The notes under the pieces: generated by a model
The model's database searches: none
Told to the model about the DNA's origin: nothing
What the model saw: only the letters and a program-made list of their open reading frames with translations
In this document: in pieces, positions 1 to 8,392 of the stretch
Position numbering within the stretch: position 1 is the first letter of the stretch
Layout of the letters: each line of letters opens with the position of its first letter
Source of the DNA: Bordetella parapertussis
GTDB lineage: Bacteria > Pseudomonadota > Gammaproteobacteria > Burkholderiales > Burkholderiaceae_B
Direction: 5' to 3'
Assembly: GCA_943331855.1 (NCBI GenBank)
Contig: CALQNE010000077.1
Span: forward strand, 1 to 12,758
Length of the DNA: 12,758 nt
Position numbers and translations under genes: made by a program

Positions 1-1661
1 ATCACGATGGGCTCAAGCAGTGAATTTAACTTCACCAAGATCTGGGCCTTTTTACCAGCCCGCGCTGCGCGCGCCTCAGATCGAATCATAGAAACGACCG
101 ACTCATGCAACGTAAAAGGCGACTGCAAGAGTTCTTTGAGCACGCGTCGCGAACCCAATCCAGTGAGTTGCGAAAATACTTTATCCATATCTTCGCAAAG
201 CCGAGGCTCAGCGGTCAGCAATCCAAAGTCGGTGTAAAGACTCGCCGTGCGCGGATGATAGTTTCCGGTGCCAAGGTGACCGTAGCGCCGAATTCGACCT
301 TTTTCGCGACGAAGCACCAGCACCATTTTGGCGTGTGTTTTATGGCCCACCACCCCGTACACCACGTGTGCGCCCACCTCTTCAAGGCGTGCAGCCCAAT
401 TAATATTTGTTTGCTCATCAAAGCGCGCCATCAACTCTACAACGACCGTCACTTCTTTACCTGCCTTCGCAGCAGAAAGCAACAATCGCATCAACTCTGA
501 GTCTTCACCAGTGCGGTAAATAGTTTGCTTAATCGCCACAACATCCGGGTCGATTGCCGCCGCCGTCAAGAAATCAATAACCGGTTGAAAAGACTGATAC
601 GGATGATGCAACAACTGGTCGGCTTTAGCGATGAGCTCAAAGATCGCAGAGGGTCGGTTTGCTAAGGCGTCAAAAGGTGCTGGGATAGGCCCATGAAACT
701 CTGGAAACAATAAGTCGGGTCGTTTCACCAAGCTACAAATCTGCATCAGGCGTGAAACATTGGCTGGGCCGTTCACACGATAAGTATCAGCCGCCGTCAA
801 CGAAAATTCTTTTTGCAAAAACACTTCGATTTCAGGCGGCGTGAGCTGATCAATTTCGAGTCGAACCGCTGAACCAAAATTTCGCTGTGACAGCTCGCCT
901 TGCAAGGCCTGGCGCAAGTTGGTGACTTCTTCTTCATCGACAAACAAGTCACTGTTACGCGTCACGCGCCATTGATAACAGCCTTGCATCTGCATACCCG
1001 GAAACAATTCGCCCACGAACGCACGCAACAAGCTGGTCAGCAAAATAAAGCTATGTGGCTGACCCGAAACCTTAGGCGGCATCTGTATCAGGCGGGGCAG
1101 TGCGCGTGGTGCCTGAACAATGGCAATCGTTGCCTTGCGACCAAATGCGTCAGCGCCAGACAGCGGAACAATAAAATTCAAACTCTTGTTATAGACGCGT
1201 GGGAAAGGATGAGCCGGATCTAAACCAATAGGTGTCAGCAAGGGCATCACATCACGGTGAAACACCTCTTTGGCCCAAGCCGTTTGCGCCTCATTCCATT
1301 CGCTCGCGTGATGCAGGTAGACGCCTTCAGTGCGTAAGCGGGGATAAATCTCATCATTGAGTAAAGCGTACTGACGGTCAACCATCCGGTGCACTTCGTG
1401 CTGCACTTGCTCGTACGCCTGCTCAGTGGTCATCCCGTCGGGGCCCATCAGGTTCGGATGGTCCGCGAGCTGCTCTTTGAGACTCGAGACTCGAATCTCA
1501 AAAAACTCGTCCAGATTCGAGCTCACGATACAGACATAACGCAGACGTTCAAGCAAAGGCGTATCGGGATGTTCGGCCATCGCCAACACCCGTTCGTTGA
1601 ACTGGAGTAATGACAATTCTCGATTCAAAAAAAGCGGCTCGGCCTTTTTACGCGCTGGCAT
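1..1661 (-). CDS. ppk1: Polyphosphate kinase 1, 3' end cut by the window
   Basis: Polyphosphate kinase reversibly transfers the gamma-phosphate of ATP onto a growing polyphosphate chain. The minus-strand frame is open from ATG at 1661 to the edge, 553 codons, with no stop. The family is usually about 690 residues, so roughly 135 C-terminal residues are missing. The N-terminus begins MPARKKAEPLFLNRELSLLQF, followed by SNLDEFFEIRV, both typical of PPK1. The segment GHKTHAKMVLVLRRE holds His443, which I align with the autophosphorylated histidine (His435 in E. coli). It is followed by RRYGHLGTGNYHPRTASLYT, also characteristic. The second catalytic histidine lies outside the window. The start is supported by AAGG (1671-1674) about 9 bases upstream. 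It is divergent from ppx across 143 bases that contain candidate Pho boxes. Identity is very sure; only the C-terminus cannot be checked. Confidence 0.96.
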   Translation of the reverse strand, partial: MPARKKAEPLFLNRELSLLQFNERVLAMAEHPDTPLLERLRYVCIVSSNLDEFFEIRVSSLKEQLADHPNLMGPDGMTTEQAYEQVQHEVHRMVDRQYALLNDEIYPRLRTEGVYLHHASEWNEAQTAWAKEVFHRDVMPLLTPIGLDPAHPFPRVYNKSLNFIVPLSGADAFGRKATIAIVQAPRALPRLIQMPPKVSGQPHSFILLTSLLRAFVGELFPGMQMQGCYQWRVTRNSDLFVDEEEVTNLRQALQGELSQRNFGSAVRLEIDQLTPPEIEVFLQKEFSLTAADTYRVNGPANVSRLMQICSLVKRPDLLFPEFHGPIPAPFDALANRPSAIFELIAKADQLLHHPYQSFQPVIDFLTAAAIDPDVVAIKQTIYRTGEDSELMRLLLSAAKAGKEVTVVVELMARFDEQTNINWAARLEEVGAHVVYGVVGHKTHAKMVLVLRREKGRIRRYGHLGTGNYHPRTASLYTDFGLLTAEPRLCEDMDKVFSQLTGLGSRRVLKELLQSPFTLHESVVSMIRSEARAARAGKKAQILVKLNSLLEPIV

Positions 1662-1693
1662 CGTTTATGACCTTGATTTTTTTAAGTTTTATT

Positions 1694-1727
1694 GTTTTAC
1701 AACAACTAGATTACAGTTTTGTAACAC
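1694..1727 (-). promoter_or_regulatory. Candidate Pho boxes and -10 of ppk1
   Basis: On the minus strand three 11-base units run in tandem: GTGTTAC+AAAA (1717-1727), CTGTAAT+CTAG (1706-1716) and TTGTTGT+AAAA (1695-1705). The first two 7-mers give 10 of 14 matches to the PhoB direct repeat CTGTCAT-N4-CTGTCAT. Ten bases downstream of that pair sits TAAAAC (1694-1699), a 4 of 6 match to a -10, at the spacing used by E. coli phoA. PhoB boxes normally replace the -35 element. PhoB control of ppk is known in several bacteria; here it is inferred from pattern alone. Confidence 0.5.
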
Positions 1728-1769
1728 CGAACCGGTAGGGGCCGTCACTCAGACTTTCGCAGACCCTTT

Positions 1770-1775
1770 TATAAT
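1770..1775 (+). promoter_or_regulatory. -10 element of the ppx promoter
   Basis: A perfect TATAAT on the plus strand, 29 bases before the chosen ppx ATG at 1805. Transcription would start near 1782 and give a leader of about 23 bases. No recognisable -35 lies 16-18 bases upstream (ACTCAG at 17), so the promoter is either weak or helped by an activator. Confidence 0.5.
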
Positions 1776-1804
1776 ACGTGCAATTGAATCACGGATGGGT
1801 CGTA

Positions 1805-3292
1805 ATGGAACACCTTTTGGCCGCTGTTGACTTAGGGTCCAATAGCTTTAGGCTTTCAATCGGCCGCGTTGCTGAGCAAAATGGTGCCAAACACATCTAT
1901 CAAATCGACCGTCTGAAAGAAACCGTTCGGCTTGCCGCCGGACTGAATTCGGCCAAAATTCTTGATAACGAGTCCGTTGAGCGCGCAATTGAAGTCTTAA
2001 GTCGCTTTGGCGAACGCCTGCGCAGTTTTCACCCAGATCGGGTGCGTGCGGTGGCCACCAACACCTTTCGTGTCGCACGCAATGTTGCTGAGTTTTTACC
2101 TCGTGCTGAGGCTGCACTGGGTTTCCCGATTGAAGTCATCGCCGGGCGCGAAGAAGCCCGCCTCATTTATTCGGGTGTCAGCCATACGTTACCGGTCTCA
2201 AATGACCGTCGCTTAGTCATCGACATCGGCGGAGGCTCAACGGAGATCATTATCGGCAAAGGTGACGAGCCCTTGCTCACCTCTTCACTTTATATGGGCT
2301 GCGTCAGTTACAGCCGCAAATTTTTTCCTGAGGGCGTGATCGACAACTATTCGATGAAACTCGCCGAGGTTGCAGCACGTCGCGAAATTGAGGTTATTAC
2401 CAAGCCGTATCGCAAAATGGGTTGGGATGCTGCGTTTGGTTCGTCTGGCACCGCTAAAGCGCTCTACGCGATTTTGACTGAAGGGCGACTCTCACCTGAA
2501 GGGATCACGCGCGATGGCCTCGAGCGACTCAAGGCAAAACTGGTGCGTGCCGGCCGCGTGATTCCCGACGATCTGCCCGGGATCAAACTTGAACGTGCAG
2601 ACGTCTTGACGGGCGGCCTGGCCATCATGAGCGCGTTCTTTGACGAGTTTCGCGTCGATGTCATGAAGACCGGAGATGGCGCTTTACGCTTGGGGGTCTT
2701 AGTCGACCTTGCAGGTCGCGAAGAGGCTCACGACCGTCGAGATGTATCGGTGCTGGCCTTTACCAAGCGTTATCACGTCGACACCCGTCAAGCCGCTCGC
2801 GTCAAGCGAACCGCTCTCAACCTCTTTGACGCTGTGTTACCTCAACGTAGCGAACAAGACGAGTTACGTCACACCCTAAGTTGGGCCGCCGACCTACATG
2901 AGGTTGGCTTATCAATTGCACAGGCCGGCTATCACAAACACAGCGCCTACATCCTGAACAATGCAGATATGCCTGGATTTTCAAGAGTGGATCAGACTCA
3001 ACTCGGCCTACTCGCCTTGGCGCACACAGGCAAACTTACCAAAGCGCAAAATTTAGTTAAAAATCGCGAACAGTGGCTAACGATCTTGTGCCTGCGACTC
3101 TCGGTCTTGCTCTGCCGACGTCGCGAAGACATCACCAAGCTACCGCTCTCGGTCAATGTCAAAGGCGACTCGATCGTGTGTCAGGTCGATAAAAAATGGC
3201 TCGCCTCACATCCTCTGACCGACTTTTCACTACATGGCGAAGAGACCGAATGGGCAAAAGTTGGTTTTAATTTTGCACTCGTCCCGATTTAA
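1805..3292 (+). CDS. ppx: Exopolyphosphatase (Ppx/GppA family)
   Basis: Releases orthophosphate from the ends of polyphosphate, opposing ppk1; GppA-type pppGpp hydrolysis is the alternative family activity. The protein has 495 residues (E. coli Ppx 513). The N-terminal actin-like fold is shown by LAAVDLGSNSFRLSIGR (4-20), RAVATNTFRVARN (81-93), GREEARLIYSGV (114-125, the segment with the family's catalytic glutamate), VIDIGGGSTEIIIG (138-151) and GSSGTAKAL (212-220). The C-terminal HD-like domain is shown by LHEVGLSIAQAGYHKHSAYI (364-383). I chose ATG 1805 over an in-frame ATG at 1778 because family homology begins there and a TATAAT at 1770-1775 would make the earlier start untranscribed. 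A clear Shine-Dalgarno is missing. The last 26 bases overlap the convergent olsB-like gene. Ppx is preferred over GppA because of the adjacent ppk1. Confidence 0.94.
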   Translation: MEHLLAAVDLGSNSFRLSIGRVAEQNGAKHIYQIDRLKETVRLAAGLNSAKILDNESVERAIEVLSRFGERLRSFHPDRVRAVATNTFRVARNVAEFLPRAEAALGFPIEVIAGREEARLIYSGVSHTLPVSNDRRLVIDIGGGSTEIIIGKGDEPLLTSSLYMGCVSYSRKFFPEGVIDNYSMKLAEVAARREIEVITKPYRKMGWDAAFGSSGTAKALYAILTEGRLSPEGITRDGLERLKAKLVRAGRVIPDDLPGIKLERADVLTGGLAIMSAFFDEFRVDVMKTGDGALRLGVLVDLAGREEAHDRRDVSVLAFTKRYHVDTRQAARVKRTALNLFDAVLPQRSEQDELRHTLSWAADLHEVGLSIAQAGYHKHSAYILNNADMPGFSRVDQTQLGLLALAHTGKLTKAQNLVKNREQWLTILCLRLSVLLCRRREDITKLPLSVNVKGDSIVCQVDKKWLASHPLTDFSLHGEETEWAKVGFNFALVPI

Positions 3293-4070
3293 CACCTTCA
3301 AAACCAAAGTGTTTGCGGTAGCGCTGGCCCATGTTATTTACCGATAACAACATCGGAAAATCAGCGGTATTAAAGTCTGGATCCCAAGCAGGTTCGCCAC
3401 ACACCCTTGCACCAAGTTTCAGATAACCTTTGAGCAAGGCTGGCATTGTTGCTGGCAAGTCGCGATCGAGCTGCTCGGCTGGATAGCGGTGCAAAGGCTT
3501 GACCGTCGCCTGACCGTCTTCAGAGGCTTGCTGCTTGACCTGGCGCCATACCTTGGCCGCCGTCACACCATCATCGCGCAGGCTAACGCTTGCGCAACCA
3601 AATACGTGCTCATATTGGCCCTGCTTCAAGATTTCAGCTAACCCCGACCATAGCATCATCAAGACACCGCCTTGGCGATACTCTTCATCAATACAGGCGC
3701 GCCCAAATTCAACCAATCCATCACGAAGCGAACCCAGACTACTCAGATCAAATTCAGATTCAGAGTAATAGCTACCTGCACGACGCGCCTGCTGTGGCGT
3801 TAAGACTCGATAGGTTCCAACCACACGCCCAGTATCCAACGCTCGAACCATAAGGTGGTCGCACCAAGGATCAAAATCATCGCGATCGATGCCGTCATGA
3901 ACATCACCAAGAACAGCACCATATTCGGCAGTAAATACGTCGTAACGCAGTCGCTGCACTTGTTCAATTTCTTCTGGTGACTGCGCCAAACCCACTACTA
4001 AACCATGCGAATCTAAAGTAGTCGACGGGAGCGTAAAAAAACTAGAGGCACTACGAACGAGCTCAAGCAT
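3267..4070 (-). CDS. olsB: OlsB-type L-ornithine N-acyltransferase (hemolysin-like GNAT family)
   Basis: Likely adds a 3-hydroxy-fatty acyl group from acyl carrier protein to ornithine, giving lyso-ornithine lipid. OlsA, not in this window, would then complete ornithine lipid, a membrane lipid without phosphorus. The 267-residue protein shows family landmarks in order: LRYDVFTAEYGA (41-52), VVGTYRVL (83-90), EFGRACIDEEYRQGGVLM (121-138), FGCAS (157-161) and GEPAWDPDFNTADF (225-238). These fit the Acetyltransf_5/COG3176 group, often annotated 'putative hemolysin'. The start is well supported by AGGAG at 4080-4084, 9 bases from ATG. A candidate Pho box lies upstream (4124-4141), fitting the known induction of ornithine lipid under phosphate limitation in other bacteria. 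Its 3' end overlaps ppx by 26 bases. Family assignment is firm; substrate specificity is inferred. Confidence 0.85.
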   Translation of the reverse strand: MLELVRSASSFFTLPSTTLDSHGLVVGLAQSPEEIEQVQRLRYDVFTAEYGAVLGDVHDGIDRDDFDPWCDHLMVRALDTGRVVGTYRVLTPQQARRAGSYYSESEFDLSSLGSLRDGLVEFGRACIDEEYRQGGVLMMLWSGLAEILKQGQYEHVFGCASVSLRDDGVTAAKVWRQVKQQASEDGQATVKPLHRYPAEQLDRDLPATMPALLKGYLKLGARVCGEPAWDPDFNTADFPMLLSVNNMGQRYRKHFGFEGVKSGRVQN

Positions 4071-4079
4071 GGGTGAGAT

Positions 4080-4098
4080 CTCCTGAGATGATGCTCAG
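4080..4098 (-). promoter_or_regulatory. Ribosome-binding site of olsB next to a small inverted repeat
   Basis: AGGAG (4080-4084, minus) is a strong Shine-Dalgarno. Its first bases belong to the inverted repeat CTGAG/CTCAG (arms 4083-4087 and 4094-4098, loop 6). A second palindrome, GAGATCTC (4075-4082), covers the other side. The leader could therefore fold near the ribosome-binding site. The stems are short, so a regulatory role is only a possibility. Confidence 0.3.
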
Positions 4099-4107
4099 TG
4101 TGACCAA

Positions 4108-4141
4108 CCCATATTGCACGGCAGTGACAAAAAGATGAAAG
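4108..4141 (-). promoter_or_regulatory. Candidate Pho box and -10 of the olsB promoter
   Basis: On the minus strand, CTTTCAT (4135-4141), CTTT (4131-4134) and TTGTCAC (4124-4130) form the 7-4-7 direct repeat of a PhoB box. The first half matches CTGTCAT at 6 of 7 positions. The second half is identical to the second half of the E. coli phoA box as I recall it. TATGGG (4108-4113) lies exactly 10 bases downstream, the phoA spacing, though it is a poor -10 (3 of 6). Transcription would start near 4101 and give a leader of about 30 bases. The site occupies the 82-base gap between glmM and olsB. Confidence 0.6.
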
Positions 4142-4152
4142 TTTTTTTACTT

Positions 4153-5499
4153 TTAATTCATTAGATCAACAGCAGCCAGCAAGTCGACGCACTGCGTCGC
4201 CAGGGCGTCGTCGTCAGCTTCAACCATTAATCGAAGCTTGGGTTCAGTGCCCGAGGCTCTGATCAAGACACGACCACGCTCGCCCAACAAAGCTTGTGCT
4301 TGTTGTTCGGCAGCTTTTAAGCCCGCGTGATTCGCCCAGTCGGTGCCGGGCTTGAGTGCGACGTTGATCATTTTCTGTGGATACAAACGCAGCGCGGACA
4401 CCCACTGCGCCAAGGTTTCTCCGCTGCGCTGCAAAGCCGCCAATACTTGCAATGCAGCAACAATCCCATCGCCTGTTGTATGCGCATCCAAGCAAAGCAA
4501 ATGACCAGAACTTTCGCCACCATACAACCAGCCACGGTTACGCAATTGCTCAAGCACATAGCGATCGCCCACTTGGGCCCGTTCGAAGGCGATACCCATC
4601 TTTTTAAGCTGACGTTCAAAGCCAAAGTTGGTCATCAGCGTACCCACCACACCGGCAACCGGGCCACGCGTCAAGCGCTCACGAATCACGGCATACAGAA
4701 GTTCGTCGCCGTTATACACGCGCCCTGACGCATCAACCATCTGCACCCGATCAGCGTCACCATCAAGTGCGATACCCAAATCCGCACCACGCGCTCGCAC
4801 TTCGGCAGCCAGACTTTCAGGGTGCAATGCCCCCACATCTTTATTTATATTAAAACCATCAGGTGATACGCCGATCGCGGTCACCTCTGCGCCCAATTCA
4901 CGAAACACGTGTGGGGCAATGTGATACGCCGCGCCATTTGCAGCATCGACGACGAGCTTTAAACCACCCAAATCCAAGTCCGATGGATAGGTGCTTTTAC
5001 AAAATTCAATGTAACGCCCAGGCGCATCGTCAATCCGGCGCGCACGACCGAGCTTTTCAGAGCTGACACACTGCATTGGCTCGTCGAGTGCTGCCTCAAT
5101 TGCAGCTTCGGTTTCATCGGGCAATTTCATGCCTTTAGAGGAAAAGAACTTGATACCGTTATCGTAATAAGGGTTGTGCGAGGCACTAATCACAATGCCT
5201 GCTACCAAGCGCCACGTGCGCGTCAGGTAAGCCACCGCTGGCGTGGGCAACGGCCCTGCCAACAAGACTTCAATGCCTGCAGAAGCGAAGCCCGCCTCGA
5301 GTGCAGACTCGAGCATATAACCACTGATTCTGGTGTCTTTGCCGATCAAAACAGTCGGACGACCGCGCCGAGCTGAGTGTTCTTTGGCCAGCACTTTGCC
5401 AGCGGCGTACCCAAGCCTGAGCGCAAATTCAGCATTGATCACCTCGCCGCCAACTTGGCCGCGCACGCCATCGGTGCCAAAATATTTTCTCTTCGTCAT
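4153..5499 (-). CDS. glmM: Phosphoglucosamine mutase
   Basis: Interconverts glucosamine-6-phosphate and glucosamine-1-phosphate in the cytoplasm, the step before UDP-GlcNAc for peptidoglycan and lipopolysaccharide. The product has 448 residues (E. coli 445). Visible motifs are [10 protein letters not shown] (5-14), the phosphoserine loop SASHNP (105-110, active Ser107), the metal loop DGDADR (246-251), the sugar-binding GGESSGH (327-333) and the phosphate-binding [10 protein letters not shown] (414-423). The ATG at 5499 was chosen over one 11 codons upstream because homology begins at [14 protein letters not shown] and AGGAG sits about 8 bases before it. Its ATG overlaps the folP stop as ATGA, implying coupled translation. 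It is the last gene of the rlmE-ftsH-folP-glmM block. Confidence 0.98.
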   Translation of the reverse strand: MTKRKYFGTDGVRGQVGGEVINAEFALRLGYAAGKVLAKEHSARRGRPTVLIGKDTRISGYMLESALEAGFASAGIEVLLAGPLPTPAVAYLTRTWRLVAGIVISASHNPYYDNGIKFFSSKGMKLPDETEAAIEAALDEPMQCVSSEKLGRARRIDDAPGRYIEFCKSTYPSDLDLGGLKLVVDAANGAAYHIAPHVFRELGAEVTAIGVSPDGFNINKDVGALHPESLAAEVRARGADLGIALDGDADRVQMVDASGRVYNGDELLYAVIRERLTRGPVAGVVGTLMTNFGFERQLKKMGIAFERAQVGDRYVLEQLRNRGWLYGGESSGHLLCLDAHTTGDGIVAALQVLAALQRSGETLAQWVSALRLYPQKMINVALKPGTDWANHAGLKAAEQQAQALLGERGRVLIRASGTEPKLRLMVEADDDALATQCVDLLAAVDLMN

Positions 5500-6341
5500 G
5501 TTGATTCTCCTGCAGCCAATACTGACTGCCAAACTTTTAAAGCATCTTGAGTCGCATCAACATCGTGCACGCGCAGTATCGCAGCACCACGCGCCACACC
5601 GGCCAAGGCCGCCGCAATGCTGCCACCTAACCGCTGATCAACCGACTTACCCGTCACAGCACCAATCATCGACTTGCGCGAAGCGCCCAGGACAATCGGA
5701 TAACCGGTTTGCACCAACTGAGCCAACCCTTGCAACAGCAGATAGTTTTGTTCGAGCGTCTTACCAAAACCAAGGCCAGGATCCAAGCTGATACGCGACC
5801 GATGAACCCCTAGTTTTTCAAGCAACAGGGCCTGCTCAACCAAAAAGGTGCTGACATCACGCACGACGTCATTGTAATGAGGATTAAGCTGCATCGTGCG
5901 AGGCTCACCTTGCATGTGCATCAGGCACACCCCACAACGAGGATGGGCCGAGATAACAGCCCGCGACGCGGGCAGACGCATTGCGGTTACATCATTGATC
6001 ATGTCCGCACCGGCATCCAACGCAGCCTGCATCACCTCTGGCTTGCAGGTGTCGACCGAAATCGCAGCACCACTGTCGCGTAGCGCGACGATGACTGGCA
6101 TGATGCGTGCGAGCTCTTCTTGAACCGAGACGGGCAGCGCGCCAGGGCGGGTAGATTCTCCGCCAATATCGATAATCTGCGCACCCTGGTCTATGAGTTG
6201 ACGGGCGTGCGCAATCGCAACCTCTGAACGCAGGTGCTGCCCTCCGTCTGAAAACGAATCGGGCGTAACGTTAACAATACCCATTAAAAGCGGGCGTTTG
6301 AGTGACAACTCAAAACGCCCGCATAACCAATGATCTGACAT
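5496..6341 (-). CDS. folP: Dihydropteroate synthase
   Basis: Condenses 6-hydroxymethyl-7,8-dihydropterin pyrophosphate with p-aminobenzoate to give dihydropteroate in folate synthesis; it is the sulfonamide target. The 281-residue protein (E. coli 282) shows both family signatures, [15 protein letters not shown] (20-34) and [13 protein letters not shown] (56-68). They are followed by SVDT (95-98), INDV (115-118), MHMQG (141-145), DPGLGFGKT (187-195), LGASRKS (218-224) and RVHDV (257-261), covering the whole TIM barrel. The ATG at 6341 is chosen because longer in-frame versions run back into ftsH coding sequence, and this start gives the family length. It begins 19 bases after the ftsH stop with only weak Shine-Dalgarno signal (AAGGCGG lies rather far upstream). 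It ends in a 4-base overlap with glmM. Confidence 0.97.
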   Translation of the reverse strand: MSDHWLCGRFELSLKRPLLMGIVNVTPDSFSDGGQHLRSEVAIAHARQLIDQGAQIIDIGGESTRPGALPVSVQEELARIMPVIVALRDSGAAISVDTCKPEVMQAALDAGADMINDVTAMRLPASRAVISAHPRCGVCLMHMQGEPRTMQLNPHYNDVVRDVSTFLVEQALLLEKLGVHRSRISLDPGLGFGKTLEQNYLLLQGLAQLVQTGYPIVLGASRKSMIGAVTGKSVDQRLGGSIAAALAGVARGAAILRVHDVDATQDALKVWQSVLAAGEST

Positions 6342-6360
6342 TGAGATCGGCTCTACCGCC

Positions 6361-8247
6361 TTAAACGACAGCGGCAGGGTCGTTTGTGGGGGCAGCACCC
6401 GTTGGTGGCGTGTCTGATGAATCAGCAGGTGGCTGAGGCACTTTGGGAGCACGCGGCGGGCGACCTTCGATGATATCGCCAATTTGATCAGCATCGATTG
6501 TTTCCCACTCAAGCAAGGCCTTGGTCATGATCTCGACTTTTTCGCGGCTTGCTTCAAGAATCGTACGGGCACGTGCATATTGCTCGTCAATAATTCTGCG
6601 GATTTCTTTATCAACGGTCTGCATCGTCGCTTCTGACATGTGCGTCGTTTTAGTGACGCTGCGACCTAAGAAAACCTCACCTTCGTTTTCGGCATAGACT
6701 ACCGGGCCAAGTTCGTCAGTCATGCCATAGCGCGTGACCATATCGCGAGCAATCGCGGTGGCGCGCTCGAAATCATTTGACGCACCCGTGGTCATTTGAT
6801 TCATGAAAAGTTCTTCAGCAATGCGGCCGCCGAACAACACAGCAATCGTCGACAACAGACGCTCTTTATCCATGCTGTAGCGATCGCCTTCAGGCAACTG
6901 CATCGTGACCCCTAGGGCACGGCCACGCGGAATAATCGTGACCTTATGCACCGGATCCGTTTTAGGCAACATGCGCGCAACAATGGCGTGACCAGATTCG
7001 TGATACGCGGTGTTGCGGCGCTCTTCTTCTGGCATCACAATTGAGCGACGCTCAGCGCCCATAATGATTTTGTCTTTCGCTTTTTCAAAGTCAGACATAT
7101 CAACGGTGCGACCATTACGACGTGCAGCAAACAAGGCTGACTCGTTCACGAGGTTGGCCAGATCTGCGCCAGAGAAACCGGGGCAGCCACGCGCCAACGT
7201 ATGGGCATCAACGTTTTGTGCAAGCGGAACTTTGCGCATGTGCACTTTGAGAATCTGCTCACGACCACGAATATCTGGCAAGGGAACAACAACCTGACGA
7301 TCGAAACGACCTGGACGCAATAGCGCAGGATCGAGCACGTCGGGCCGGTTTGTCGCTGCAATGACGATCACGCCCACGCCCGACTCAAAGCCATCCATCT
7401 CAACCAGCATCTGGTTCAGCGTTTGTTCACGCTCATCATTGCCACCGCCCAAGCCTGCACCACGCTGACGACCCACCGCATCGATCTCATCAATGAAGAT
7501 AATGCAAGGCGAGTGTTTTTTTGCGTTTTCAAACATGTCACGCACACGCGCCGCGCCGACACCGACAAACATTTCAACGAAATCAGAGCCAGAGATGCTG
7601 AAGAAGGGAACTTTGGCTTCGCCCGCAATCGCCTTTGCCAGCAGTGTTTTGCCGGTACCAGGCGAACCCACCATCAAGACACCACGTGGGATACGACCGC
7701 CAAGTTTTTGAAATTTTGAAGGGTCGCGTAAGAAATCAACAATCTCTTGCACGTCATCTTTTGCTTCATCGCAACCCGCGACGTCGGCAAACGTAATGGC
7801 GTTGGTGCCTTCATCAAGCAAGCGCGCACGCGATTTACCAAAACTGAATGCACCACCCTTGCCGCCACCTTGCATCTGGCGCATAAAGAACACCCAGACG
7901 CCAATCAAGAGCAGCATCGGAAACCATGACACGAAGATACTCATGAGCAACGAAGGCTCTTCGCGCGGCTTGCCCGACACAGAGACCCCGGCTTTGAGCA
8001 GATCAGACACCATCCAGAGATCGCCTGGCGAAGTCAAGGTATAAGGACGGCCTGAATCCGGCGTGACATGGATCACATCGTTTTGGACATCGACACGACG
8101 AACTTTGCCAGACTTGGCATCATCCATGAATTGGGTGTAACTCACGGTGTCTTGCACAGGCGCGCGGGTGTCGAACTGTTTAAAAACAGTAAACAGCACC
8201 AGGCCAATCACCATCCAAACCGCGACTTTCGAAAAAGAGTTGTTCAA
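6361..8247 (-). CDS. ftsH: ATP-dependent zinc metalloprotease FtsH, TTG start
   Basis: Inner-membrane AAA+ protease that degrades unassembled membrane proteins and short-lived regulators. The 628-residue protein has two membrane segments (about 5-22 and 101-121) flanking a periplasmic domain. Then come Walker A GSPGTGKT (194-201), Walker B IIFIDEID (249-256), RPGRFDR with the arginine fingers (311-317), and the zinc site HESGH (416-420) with Asp492 as the likely third ligand. A proline-rich tail ends the protein (about 596-628). The start is TTG at 8247: it gives [11 protein letters not shown], the N-terminus I recall for related species, and GGAG lies 7 bases upstream. The only longer start, TTG at 8268, would place that site inside the gene. 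rlmE lies 145 bases upstream, so an own promoter is possible; I could not identify one. Confidence 0.97.
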   Translation of the reverse strand: MNNSFSKVAVWMVIGLVLFTVFKQFDTRAPVQDTVSYTQFMDDAKSGKVRRVDVQNDVIHVTPDSGRPYTLTSPGDLWMVSDLLKAGVSVSGKPREEPSLLMSIFVSWFPMLLLIGVWVFFMRQMQGGGKGGAFSFGKSRARLLDEGTNAITFADVAGCDEAKDDVQEIVDFLRDPSKFQKLGGRIPRGVLMVGSPGTGKTLLAKAIAGEAKVPFFSISGSDFVEMFVGVGAARVRDMFENAKKHSPCIIFIDEIDAVGRQRGAGLGGGNDEREQTLNQMLVEMDGFESGVGVIVIAATNRPDVLDPALLRPGRFDRQVVVPLPDIRGREQILKVHMRKVPLAQNVDAHTLARGCPGFSGADLANLVNESALFAARRNGRTVDMSDFEKAKDKIIMGAERRSIVMPEEERRNTAYHESGHAIVARMLPKTDPVHKVTIIPRGRALGVTMQLPEGDRYSMDKERLLSTIAVLFGGRIAEELFMNQMTTGASNDFERATAIARDMVTRYGMTDELGPVVYAENEGEVFLGRSVTKTTHMSEATMQTVDKEIRRIIDEQYARARTILEASREKVEIMTKALLEWETIDADQIGDIIEGRPPRAPKVPQPPADSSDTPPTGAAPTNDPAAVV

Positions 8248-8392
8248 GGCCGATCTCCAGCTTGTCAATTTGACGCGCTACGCACCTTGGCCAAAAGGAA
8301 ACGTTGCAACGAGGCAAAATAGCATTCTACCTGTTAAAAAAGCCCATTCGCGTTAATCCCTTACTGAACCGAGGGGCCATCAAAACAAGGAC

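Noticed and set aside
105..500. Plus-strand open frame of 131 codons opposite ppk1
   Set aside because: The opposite strand encodes clear PPK1 with its active-site histidine; this frame is composition-driven.
3291..3313. Inverted repeat AACACCTT/AAAGTGTT after the ppx stop
   Set aside because: One mismatch, A/T-rich, no following T-run on the plus strand, and it lies in the olsB coding region.
4129..4155. Possible glmM terminator (AAAGT/ACTTT stem followed by TTTTT, minus strand)
   Set aside because: Five A/T-rich pairs with a poly-A loop are too weak for a confident terminator, and the same bases are better explained by the Pho box.
6342..6512. Longer folP with 57 extra N-terminal residues
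   Set aside because: The extension runs in a different frame through the ftsH 3' end and has no family resemblance; ATG 6341 gives the normal length.
8340..8392. Heat-shock (sigma 32) promoter before ftsH, from CTTGTTT and CCCCTCGG
   Set aside because: The two elements are only about 6 bases apart, where the consensus needs roughly 11-16; no other convincing promoter was found in 8248-8392.
8269..8392. Terminator between rlmE and ftsH (GGGCTTTTTT, minus strand)
   Set aside because: The only pairing for GGGC is a four-base GCCC with a loop of nearly 30 bases, so no stable hairpin.
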